Source: Myxococcus xanthus (lineage in GTDB: Bacteria > Myxococcota > Myxococcia > Myxococcales > Myxococcaceae). Taken from it: a stretch of 64,000 bases of DNA. Made by a program: the position numbers and the translations under genes. The notes under the pieces were generated by a model. The model was not told the DNA's origin, searched no databases, and worked only from the letters and a program-made list of their open reading frames with translations. This document shows, in pieces, positions 44,195 to 51,634 of this stretch (the stretch's first letter is position 1; every line of letters begins with the position of its first letter). The stretch covers positions 1,054,001 through 1,118,000 of the forward strand of contig NZ_FNOH01000001.1 in assembly GCF_900106535.1 (NCBI RefSeq), written 5' to 3'.

Positions 44195-46240
44195 ATGACG
44201 ATGCGGATGAAGCGGTATGGCGCTGGACTGTTGACGGCGTGGTTGCTGGCGGTGGCTCCCGCCTGCGGCGACTCGGATGAAGGCGCGCCACCGGACGCGG
44301 GATTGCCCGACGCGGGCGACAGTGGGATTCCGGATGCGGGTGACAGCGGCACACCCGATGCGGGTGAGGAGCTGCCTCCGCTGCTGGTGCCCGCGGGCTG
44401 CAACCCGCTGGCCTCCGAGCATGACTGCCTCCTGCCATACCCCTCCGACTACTTCCTCGAGGAGGATGCGGCGCTGCCGTCCGGCCACCGGGTTCGGCTC
44501 TCCGAGGCGGCGAAGCTGAAGGCACCCGACGGCGCCGCGTTCGACTTCACGGACCTCCACCCGGCGGACGGTTACTCTCATGGCACGCAGGTGCTCGCGC
44601 TCTTTCCGGACGGTGTGGATGACGCGCGCCTGCCGTCGGTGACGAGCCCCACCGCCGCGACGAACGGGAACACGGTGTTCCTCGACGCGGAGCGCGGTGA
44701 GGGCGTGCTCCACTTCGCGGAGCTGGACCCCAGGGCTCCGGACGACGCGCGCCGCGCCTTGCTGCTGCGGCCCGTGGTGCGGCTGCGCAACACGGCCCGC
44801 TACATCATCGCCCTGCGCGGGCTGACGGCGAAGGACGGCACGCCCGTGCCGGTGCCCGAGGGCTTCCGGCGCATCCGGGATGGCCAGACGGCGGGAGACC
44901 CGCTGCTGGCACCCCTGGCCGCCAGGTACGAAGCGGACATCTTCCCGGCGCTGGAGGCCGCGGGTGTGCCGCGCGCGGAGCTCCAGCTCGCGTGGGACTT
45001 CACCACCGAGTCGCAAGAGGGCGTCACGCAGGACATGCTCCAGGTGCGCCGCCTGGCGATGGAGGCGCTGGAGGCCACGCCCCCCGCCGTCACGGTGGCA
45101 GACGTGCGGGATGACGTGGACGCCAACGTCGCCCGGCGCATCACCGGCACCTTGCGGGTCCCGCTCTTCCTGGAGAGCGACCAGCCCGGTGCGCTGCTGG
45201 CCCGTGACGAGGAAGGCCGTGTGCGGCGCAATGGCGACGCGGAGGTGCCTTTCACGCTCCAGATTCCTCGCAGCGTCTGGGGGCAGTCCGTGGCGCCGGT
45301 GCGCTTGCTCCAGTACGGCCACGGCTTCTTCGGCCGGCAGGCGGAGGCGGATGGTTCCTTCGTCCGGCCCTTCATCCAGGCCACGCGGATGGTGGTGCTG
45401 ACGGTGGACTGGTGGGGCATGTCGCAGACGGACGCGCCGGGCGTGCTCCAGGCGATGGCGGGCAACCCTGGCCAGACGATGCGCTTCACCGACCGCGTCC
45501 ACCAGGGCATGGTGAATCAGCTCGCCGTGACGTACGCGGCTCGGACGACCTTGGGGGCGTTGACCGAGCTGCAGGACGACGGCGTGCGCGTCTTTGACCC
45601 GGAGCAGACGTACTTCTACGGCATCAGCCAGGGCCACATCCTGGGCGGCACGTACGTCGCGCTGTCGCCGCACGTCTCACGGGCCGTGTTCAGCGTGGGC
45701 GGGGCGGACTTCTCGCTGATGATGTTCCGCGCCCGGCCCTTCGGCATGTTCCTGGATGCGATTGCCCAGACGGTGCCGGACGCGCTCGACCAGCAGAAGT
45801 TCGCGGCGCTGACGCAGACGTCCTTCGACCGCATCGACCCGCTCACCTATGCGCCGCACGTGCTCGGCGACCTGTATCCCGGAGCGCCCGCGTCGCGCCG
45901 GGTGCTGGTGCAGTACGGCCTGGGGGATGCGCAGGTGCCCAACGTGGCCACCGAGCTGCATGCCCGCGCCATGGGATTGACGCAGCAACTGCCCGCCACC
46001 TGGCGCGTGCCGATGCTGCCCGCGGAGGAGGGGACGGTGGAGGGCTCGGCGCTGGTGCAGTTCGACTTCGGGCTGCCGTCGCCGCTGCCCGGCACAGTGG
46101 CGGACCTGCCGGCCGCCGACAATGCCGTTCACGAAGGCGTGCGCCGGGACGACGACGGACGGGAGCAGGTGGACCGGTTCCTTCGGCCAAACGGACAGGT
46201 GGAGGTCACCTGCGACGGCATCTGCTTGGGTGGCAACTAA
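44195..46240 (+). CDS. Large lipoprotein with an alpha/beta-hydrolase domain
   Basis: A 681-residue exported protein. The signal ends A-P-A-C (Cys24), a probable lipobox. Residues 28-57 are a low-complexity linker of repeated P-D-A-G-D-S-G units, typical of myxobacterial lipoproteins. The rest includes an alpha/beta-hydrolase core with the elbow Y-G-I-S-Q-G-H near residue 472 and H-G-F-F-G-R near residue 375. The substrate is unknown. The start is supported by G-G-A-G 9 bases upstream. Only 6 bases separate its stop from an IS630 transposase remnant, so the island junction lies immediately after it. Confidence 0.75.
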   Translation: MTMRMKRYGAGLLTAWLLAVAPACGDSDEGAPPDAGLPDAGDSGIPDAGDSGTPDAGEELPPLLVPAGCNPLASEHDCLLPYPSDYFLEEDAALPSGHRVRLSEAAKLKAPDGAAFDFTDLHPADGYSHGTQVLALFPDGVDDARLPSVTSPTAATNGNTVFLDAERGEGVLHFAELDPRAPDDARRALLLRPVVRLRNTARYIIALRGLTAKDGTPVPVPEGFRRIRDGQTAGDPLLAPLAARYEADIFPALEAAGVPRAELQLAWDFTTESQEGVTQDMLQVRRLAMEALEATPPAVTVADVRDDVDANVARRITGTLRVPLFLESDQPGALLARDEEGRVRRNGDAEVPFTLQIPRSVWGQSVAPVRLLQYGHGFFGRQAEADGSFVRPFIQATRMVVLTVDWWGMSQTDAPGVLQAMAGNPGQTMRFTDRVHQGMVNQLAVTYAARTTLGALTELQDDGVRVFDPEQTYFYGISQGHILGGTYVALSPHVSRAVFSVGGADFSLMMFRARPFGMFLDAIAQTVPDALDQQKFAALTQTSFDRIDPLTYAPHVLGDLYPGAPASRRVLVQYGLGDAQVPNVATELHARAMGLTQQLPATWRVPMLPAEEGTVEGSALVQFDFGLPSPLPGTVADLPAADNAVHEGVRRDDDGREQVDRFLRPNGQVEVTCDGICLGGN

Positions 46241-46246
46241 TGAGCT

Positions 46247-46411
46247 TCAGCTTGTTGAGTTAAGGGACAGGCCGGCGTGAGCGAAGTAGGCGCGCAGGGT
46301 GGCGGGACGATGCTGGAGCCGCCGAAACTCCCTGCGCGCCTGCCGACGCAATTCGTCGATGCTTCCAGGCAGAGCGTTGAGCAGCGCCTTCTTGACGCTC
46401 GCATTCCGCAG
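46247..46411 (-). mobile_element. IS630-type transposase C-terminal remnant
   Basis: Read on the minus strand, an open stretch of about 55 codons ends at a TGA (46247-46249) and translates to a typical IS630 C-terminus: E-L-R-R-Q-A-R-R-E-F-R-R-L-Q, then R-P-A-T-L-R-A-Y-F-A-H-A-G-L-S-L-N. The catalytic DDE portion and any start are missing, so it is a dead fragment. No terminal inverted repeat was recognised. It marks the left edge of the island holding effector-like module 2. Confidence 0.65.
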
Positions 46412-46482
46412 CTGCCCGCAGTTGCCGCCCCTGCAGATGGTGCCTCCTCCTCGCCCGAGGCCGCCGCTGCGGGGAGCCGGCC

Positions 46483-46841
46483 GGATTCGGCTTCACCCCG
46501 CATGAGGAGAGCCTCGTCCTGGAGGCGTTCGTGGACCGGCTCGGACTCCGGGACGTGACGCTGGTCATGCAGGACTGGGGCGGGCCCATCGGCATCGGGC
46601 TCGCGGAGCGCCCTCCCTCGCGGACAAGCCGACGCTCATCTTCTGGGCGCTCGAGGACGTGGGCTTTCCCCAGCGCGACAGGGAGCGGTGGGAGCAGGCC
46701 TTCCCGAATCACAGGAGCGTCGAGTTCCCCGGCGTGGGCCACTTCTTCTTCGAGGACACCACGGACGACGTCATCTCGGAGATTCGCGCGTTCATGTCCT
46801 CCGCCGGCCCCGGGGTTCGCGTGGGAGGGGCTCCGCGCTGA
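46483..46841 (+). pseudogene. Decayed haloalkane-dehalogenase-like hydrolase
   Basis: Two pieces of one alpha/beta hydrolase are visible in different frames. The first (from 46483) gives G-F-G-F-T-P-H-E and the nucleophile region V-M-Q-D-W-G-G-P-I-G. After about 46614 the frame changes and the second piece gives P-T-L-I-F-W-A-L-E-D and the His region F-P-G-V-G-H-F-F-F-E, to the TGA at 46839. The start and about 100 central residues are missing. The pieces keep the order of haloalkane dehalogenases, so this is an intact gene reduced by deletion. Confidence 0.7.
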
Positions 46842-47028
46842 CGGCCGGGGCCCACGCCGCTACGGCCCCTGCGTCCAACGAGAACGCAGCCCGCGTCCCT
46901 TCACGACGCAGCGCCCTCCGGCCGATGCGCCTCCGCCCCTGGAGCCGGCCCCCGCCGGAATGGCGTCCCGGTTGCATTTGCACGGACGCACTGGCCTCGC
47001 ATCGCCGCGCCCGACAGGAATGGATGGA

Positions 47029-47442
47029 ATGCCCCCCTTCATCATCCGCACGCAACAGGGCCTCACCCTCCAGCACGCAAGCGAAGCGCGGTTCCGAAGG
47101 GAGATGGTGGAGCACCTGCGGACCCACTTCCCGGAGCGGACCACCGGGCTGGAAGCACGCGAGCTGGATGCGCACGTCGAGCGCGCACTCCAGGCCGCCC
47201 GCGACTATGGGCTCGCGAGCCGGCGGGAGCTGTGCCGCTTCCTCAACCTGTGTGGCCTCCATGGCTGGGACTTCGACCGGCGGCCGCGCAACGCCTGGAT
47301 GAAGGCCATGCTCACGGCCCCGGACGTGACGGCCCCCGGCGCCCGGCTGGACCGGCTGGTGGAGCACTCCCTCCACCGGCTGGAGTTGGAGTCCCACCGC
47401 ACCCGGCTCGAGGGCGAGTTCGGCCTTCACGAGGAGACGTGA
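47029..47442 (+). CDS. Small helical protein, effector-module family, module 2
   Basis: A 137-residue paralogue of the protein at 20099-20497. Shared positions include E-M-V-x-H-L-R-x-H-F-P at residues ~24-35, Y-G-L-A-S near residue 62, R-F-L-N-L-C near residue 72, G-W-D-F-D near residue 82 and a Leu-rich C-terminal helix. The ATG at 47029 follows A-G-G-A by 9 bases; 47020 is an alternative. It is the first gene of a three-gene unit, 3 bases before the LysM gene. A chaperone or adaptor role for the large downstream protein is inferred from this repeated gene order. Confidence 0.65.
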   Translation: MPPFIIRTQQGLTLQHASEARFRREMVEHLRTHFPERTTGLEARELDAHVERALQAARDYGLASRRELCRFLNLCGLHGWDFDRRPRNAWMKAMLTAPDVTAPGARLDRLVEHSLHRLELESHRTRLEGEFGLHEET

Positions 47443-47445
47443 GCC

Positions 47446-48504
47446 ATGTCCGAGGCAGTCCTCCGTCAACAGCAGCTCCAGGCCGCGGAGGAAGCAGCGG
47501 CCCGGCAGAGCCACACCACGCCCCCGGACGGGGTGTGCATGCCATGTGGCTTGCGAAGCCTCCGGGCCCTGGAGGTGTGCGTGGTGGGCGAGGATGACCA
47601 GGGCCTGATGGACGTCCAGGTGGAGCTGCGGCTGGCACCGGGCCAGCTCCTGCGGGCCCGGACCAACCGTGAGGGCCGTGCCCGCTTCGAGGGGCTGGAA
47701 GCGGACGCGCGCTACACGCTGGGCCTGCCAGACCTGGACGCGGCGGCCTGGGAGCTCCTCGCCGAGGAGCCCCTGCCGGCGGAGCGGGCCGTGAGTGACG
47801 TTCCGGCCGCGTGGCAGCAGGCACCGTCCGCACAGCCGCCGCGCGTCCCCGAGGCCCATGTTGTCGACCAGGGAGACTGCATGAGCAGCATCGCCCACCA
47901 GCACGGCTTCCTGCCGGAGACGCTGTGGAACCTGCCGGAGAATGCCGTGCTGCACGCGAAGCAGCGCCAGCGCCACGTGCTGTACCCCGGAGACACCATC
48001 ACCCTGCCGCCCCGGCGGGCGCGAGACGAGGAGGCACGGGCCGGACGCTTGTACCGGGTGCGCCGCAAGGGCATTCCCGACATGCTGCGGCTGCGCTTCC
48101 TCGACGTCGACGAAGAGCCCCGGGTGGGGCTCCCCTTCCTCCTCAGGCTCAGGACCTTCTCGGGGGAGAGCGTCCGGGACGTCCGGGGCGAGCTGGACGG
48201 GGACGGCTATGTCCAGGCGACCATCCCTCCCGATGCGGACCTGGGGGAGCTCATCCTCGGGACGGGGCCCGACCGCGAGACCTATCAACTCGAGCTCGGC
48301 CACGTGGACCCGCTCGGCACCTTCCCCGGGCTCCAGGACCGGCTGGCGAACCTGGGCTACTTCAGCTGCTGCGAGCAGGACAGTGAGCACCACCCGGTGA
48401 CTCGCCAGGCCCTGGAGCGGCTGCAGCTGGCGTATGGCCTGAAGCCCACCGGGAAGCTGGATGGCGCCAGCCGCGAGCTGCTGAAGGCACTGCACCTGTC
48501 GTAA
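47446..48504 (+). CDS. LysM and peptidoglycan-binding protein, module 2
   Basis: A 352-residue protein without a signal peptide, paralogous to 18957-20102 over its whole length. It has a carboxypeptidase-regulatory-like sandwich at residues ~40-95 (T-N-R-E-G-R-A-R-F), LysM at ~139-187 (V-D-Q-G-D-C-M-S-S-I-A, then L-Y-P-G-D-T-I-T-L-P) and PG_binding_1 at ~290-352 (D-R-L-A-N-L-G-Y, T-R-Q-A-L-E-R-L-Q). A C-x-x-C-x-L-R stretch near residue 24 corresponds to P-C-P-L-R in the paralogue. It lies between the small protein and the Ulp1-like protein, 13 bases before the latter. A carrier for cargo aimed at the cell wall is inferred. Confidence 0.8.
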   Translation: MSEAVLRQQQLQAAEEAAARQSHTTPPDGVCMPCGLRSLRALEVCVVGEDDQGLMDVQVELRLAPGQLLRARTNREGRARFEGLEADARYTLGLPDLDAAAWELLAEEPLPAERAVSDVPAAWQQAPSAQPPRVPEAHVVDQGDCMSSIAHQHGFLPETLWNLPENAVLHAKQRQRHVLYPGDTITLPPRRARDEEARAGRLYRVRRKGIPDMLRLRFLDVDEEPRVGLPFLLRLRTFSGESVRDVRGELDGDGYVQATIPPDADLGELILGTGPDRETYQLELGHVDPLGTFPGLQDRLANLGYFSCCEQDSEHHPVTRQALERLQLAYGLKPTGKLDGASRELLKALHLS

Positions 48505-48517
48505 TCGGAGACGCGCC

Positions 48518-51334
48518 ATGGCCCGCTGTGCTCTCTGCAAGACCCATGTCGCCGACGGGAGCATCTGTCGTAATTGCGGCCAGCCGCTCTGCAACCGCCA
48601 CATGGCCATGCATTCGTGCGGGTCCTCCTCCGACACGGACTCCAGCGACGAGTTCCAGCCTTGGGTCGAATCGGACGATGAGGACTGGGCGCTCGTCCGG
48701 GAGGAGAAGAGGCCGCGCAAGCGCCAGAAGAAACCGACGCCGAAGGCCCAGAACCCGAAGGAGAAGGAGAAGGAGGCCAGCTCCGACAACGAGGACGAGG
48801 ACGAGGACGAGGCCAGCTCCGACAACGAGGACGAGGACGAGGGGGGGCCGGCCCCACTCCGGGGGCCTTCGCCCGACTTCGAGTACTACAGCAGCGATGA
48901 CGACGAGACGCCGCTGGGCCCGATTGAGACCAGTAACCAGGGCACATACACCGCCAGGAAGGAGTTCGAGGCCACCGTGGCCTTCCTCCGGGCCGTGCAG
49001 GACCTCTTCGAGAACCTGTCGAATCACTACCAGGTCTGCCAGGCGACGGCGGAGCTGCTCAAGATACCCCAGGGGCCCATCCACCAGTTCACGGAGAAGG
49101 CGCTCTTTCACACCATCAAGAACAAGCAGAAGATCGCCGGACAGAACAGGGGCTACGAGTTCCGCATCTCCACCCCGGCGCAGTGGATGGCCCTGGCGAA
49201 GCTCCTGCGGAATGCGCAGTACCGCCCCTGCGACATCATCGTGGAGCTCTGGCCCAAGGCCGCGCGCAACCGCATGTGCATCCGGGGTGGGAACTCGCTC
49301 ATCAGCCCCTATACGGGCATGGCCCGCACCTGGCCTTCACTCGCGCTGGAGCTGCATCAGACTGCCCTCATGCTGGGGCTCGAGGTCTGCGCCCGGGTGC
49401 TCAAGCAGGAGGTGCGCCCCAAGGGCATCGAGCGCATCGGACATCAGTTGCTGGCCGCCATCATGCTCCGTGCCTACAGGGGCCAGGGGGCGGAGGTCTT
49501 CGACTTCCTCGTCGGCAACCTCGGGCTCGGCAGCAAGGATATGGAGCGCCTCGAGGAGTTCATCTCCGAGTTCTTCGCCCTGTCCTTCGGCGTGGAGTCC
49601 GAGCGCCTGTTCCTCACCCACCTCGAAACGCTGCTGCACCTGGAGAACATCGCCAACGGCTTCAAGTTCTCCCTGAACCCGAAGATTCGCTGCTCCCGGG
49701 GCGGCACGCCTGGGGTGGTGGGCCAGCACCTCTTCAACTTCCTGAATGTCTTCTCCGGCATCCGGGAGATTGGCGGCGAGAACCAGCACGTCTACATCCC
49801 CGCCAGGCTCGAGAAGACGCCCCATGGCAAGGAGAAGGACGTCGCGAAGTACCAGGGCTTCGTCCTCGAGAAGGAAATCCAGCAGGCCCTGCGCTTCAAG
49901 GACATGCACGGGCGCGGCAAGAGCAAGCGCTCCCGAGGCAAATCCATGGTGGCGGGCGGGGCGGGCTTCTTCCACCTCAAGCCCTTCCTGGGAGGCCAGA
50001 ACAAGAAGGGCAATCCCTACCGGGACTTCACCACCCGGACGGTCATCGAGGGCGTCTGGAATCAGCTCCGGCCGGTGGCTCCCGAGGAGGACCGTGGGCA
50101 GCTCCATGCGGACCGGCTGGAGTTCATGGCCTGCATCCGCATCTACAACACCCTGGCGAACTTCCTCCGCAGGAGCACCCAGAGCATCACCCGGGGGTAC
50201 TGGGACCAGCGCTTCCGCTTCTACGGAGGCAATACGCGCATGGATGCGGAGTGGCTGGTGGGGTGGATCTCCAGCCTCCTGCTCGGTCGCAGGTCGTATG
50301 ATTACGTGAGCACGATCTGGAGCCAGAGCCTGCCCATGCTGGGGAGCACGCTCGCGTTTCCGGACGTCGTGCAGCAACTGGTGGAGCGGGCCTTTCCCCA
50401 GCTCATGGGTGGCAAGCGCCTGACCCTGGACCCGTCCCATACGTATCAGCGGCACGGGTTCTGCTCCGGGATGAGGGTGTTGGAGGCAGAGCAGCTCATG
50501 CGGACCCTGCTGTCCGCCGGCTGGGTGCTTCAGGAGCGCAAGTACGGAGACGAGTGGCTCGGCAACGAGCACATGGAGGAGCTGTTCCTGCACCACCTCG
50601 CGGAGGCGAGCCCCTCCTTCGCCCAGGTTCCCCCGGTGGATGTGAATGCGGTGTGGTGGGAGATGACCGCCGCCATCGTCGACTCCCTCGCCGAGCAGTC
50701 CGCCTCCCCCCAGGGGGTGAGCCCCTTCCTGGTGTGCCCCATCAACCTGGGCAATCGACACTGGGCCTGCTTCGTCATCGAGCTGAACCTGGCCGACCTC
50801 TCGTCGCCAACGGTGTATTTCTTCGACTCCCTGGGCAGCAACGCCCAGAAGCTGGCGGTCGTCCGCCGCATCATCGAGGACACGCAACTGCTGAGCAGTC
50901 CCACGCTCGTGGACCTCTCCGCCGCCGTCCAGACCGACGGGCATACCTGTGGCACCTGGATGCTCGAGGCCGCCAGGCTCATCCTCCAACTGCGCCTGTC
51001 CGGAGTGGACCTGGCCGACATCGGCACCTTCCACGCCGAACTCCTGGCACTCCAGGAGCAGATTGGGGACCTGCACGCGCAGAACGTCCAGTTCCAGGAG
51101 GACTACGCGGCGGAGGACTCCATCGACGAGGACTCTCATGACACGACGGGAAAGGCCTCCATGGGCGCGTCGAAGAACTCGGACGTCGAGTTGATGAGCG
51201 AGGAGGTCGACCCGTTCGCCGAAGGGGAGGTCGACCCGTTCGCCGAAGGGGAGGTCGACCCGTTCGCCGAAGGGGAGATCGACCCGTTCGCCGAAGAGGT
51301 GGAAGGGATGAGTGAGGACGACTCCTCCGCCTGA
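48518..51334 (+). CDS. AN1-like zinc finger/Ulp1 (C48) cysteine protease protein
   Basis: A 938-residue protein with eukaryote-like features. Residues 4-34 carry C-x2-C, C-x2-C, C-x2-H and H-x-C in the order of AN1 zinc fingers. Residues ~36-125 are an acidic Ser/Glu/Asp linker with a duplicated unit. Residues ~140-640 are helical and unrecognised. Residues ~690-840 match Ulp1/SENP C48 peptidases, which remove SUMO-like proteins: His748 (N-R-H-W), Asp770 (F-F-D-S), oxyanion Gln805 and nucleophile Cys811 (Q-T-D-G-H-T-C-G-T-W), with the Gln-Cys spacing of six seen in Ulp1. Four D-P-F-A-E repeats end the protein. It has no signal peptide. A secreted effector against eukaryotic prey is inferred. 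Confidence 0.82.
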   Translation: MARCALCKTHVADGSICRNCGQPLCNRHMAMHSCGSSSDTDSSDEFQPWVESDDEDWALVREEKRPRKRQKKPTPKAQNPKEKEKEASSDNEDEDEDEASSDNEDEDEGGPAPLRGPSPDFEYYSSDDDETPLGPIETSNQGTYTARKEFEATVAFLRAVQDLFENLSNHYQVCQATAELLKIPQGPIHQFTEKALFHTIKNKQKIAGQNRGYEFRISTPAQWMALAKLLRNAQYRPCDIIVELWPKAARNRMCIRGGNSLISPYTGMARTWPSLALELHQTALMLGLEVCARVLKQEVRPKGIERIGHQLLAAIMLRAYRGQGAEVFDFLVGNLGLGSKDMERLEEFISEFFALSFGVESERLFLTHLETLLHLENIANGFKFSLNPKIRCSRGGTPGVVGQHLFNFLNVFSGIREIGGENQHVYIPARLEKTPHGKEKDVAKYQGFVLEKEIQQALRFKDMHGRGKSKRSRGKSMVAGGAGFFHLKPFLGGQNKKGNPYRDFTTRTVIEGVWNQLRPVAPEEDRGQLHADRLEFMACIRIYNTLANFLRRSTQSITRGYWDQRFRFYGGNTRMDAEWLVGWISSLLLGRRSYDYVSTIWSQSLPMLGSTLAFPDVVQQLVERAFPQLMGGKRLTLDPSHTYQRHGFCSGMRVLEAEQLMRTLLSAGWVLQERKYGDEWLGNEHMEELFLHHLAEASPSFAQVPPVDVNAVWWEMTAAIVDSLAEQSASPQGVSPFLVCPINLGNRHWACFVIELNLADLSSPTVYFFDSLGSNAQKLAVVRRIIEDTQLLSSPTLVDLSAAVQTDGHTCGTWMLEAARLILQLRLSGVDLADIGTFHAELLALQEQIGDLHAQNVQFQEDYAAEDSIDEDSHDTTGKASMGASKNSDVELMSEEVDPFAEGEVDPFAEGEVDPFAEGEIDPFAEEVEGMSEDDSSA
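48773..48844 (+). repeat. Tandem 36-bp acidic-linker repeat
   Basis: Two adjacent in-frame 36-bp units encode E-A-S-S-D-N followed by alternating Glu/Asp. They lie in the acidic linker between the AN1-like finger and the central domain of the Ulp1-like protein. Such acidic tracts are rare in the neighbouring myxobacterial genes. Confidence 0.85.
51203..51298 (+). repeat. Four tandem 24-bp repeats at the 3' end of the Ulp1-like gene
   Basis: Four in-frame 24-bp units encode E-V-D-P-F-A-E-G (three times) and E-I-D-P-F-A-E-E, close to the stop codon. The D-P-F core resembles short linear motifs bound by eukaryotic clathrin adaptors (D-P-F/W), which may be coincidence. Copy number is likely to vary between strains by slippage. 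Confidence 0.9.
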
Positions 51335-51350
51335 GCAGGTGGGTGGCACC

Positions 51351-51545
51351 TCAGGCGGCGCGCGGGCGGCAGTTGACCTCGATGAGGAGGCCTCCGGGCG
51401 CCGTGCAGTACACCATCGTGCCGCGGTTGTTCCGGATGACCTCGGAGACCTCCAGCCCGTCGCCCTTCGCGCGGGCGTGGAACTGCGTCACCAGGTCTTC
51501 ACTGTCCACGTAGAACCCGAGGTGGAACCCCAGTTTCGCCCTTGA
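51351..51545 (-). pseudogene. VOC/glyoxalase-family C-terminal fragment
   Basis: The minus strand encodes about 64 residues typical of the end of a VOC (glyoxalase/bleomycin-resistance) domain: L-G-F-H-L-G-F-Y-V-D, a helix, then G-T-M-V-Y-C and P-G-G-L-L-I-E-V-N. The first half of the domain is missing and the upstream codons do not continue it. The 300 bases between the Ulp1-like gene and the acyl-CoA ligase contain only this remnant. It marks the right edge of the module 2 island. Confidence 0.65.
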
Positions 51546-51634
51546 CCTCACTCCCTGAAGCTCACTAGCGCAGGGCCAGAAGTGACCTCCGCGCGTCAGA
51601 GGCGGACGCGTGGAGGTCACTGCCTCGTCGCGGT

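Noticed and set aside
46792..48825. 677-codon minus-strand frame opposite module 2
   Set aside because: It lies across three plus-strand genes with paralogues elsewhere in the window and carries no motif of its own.
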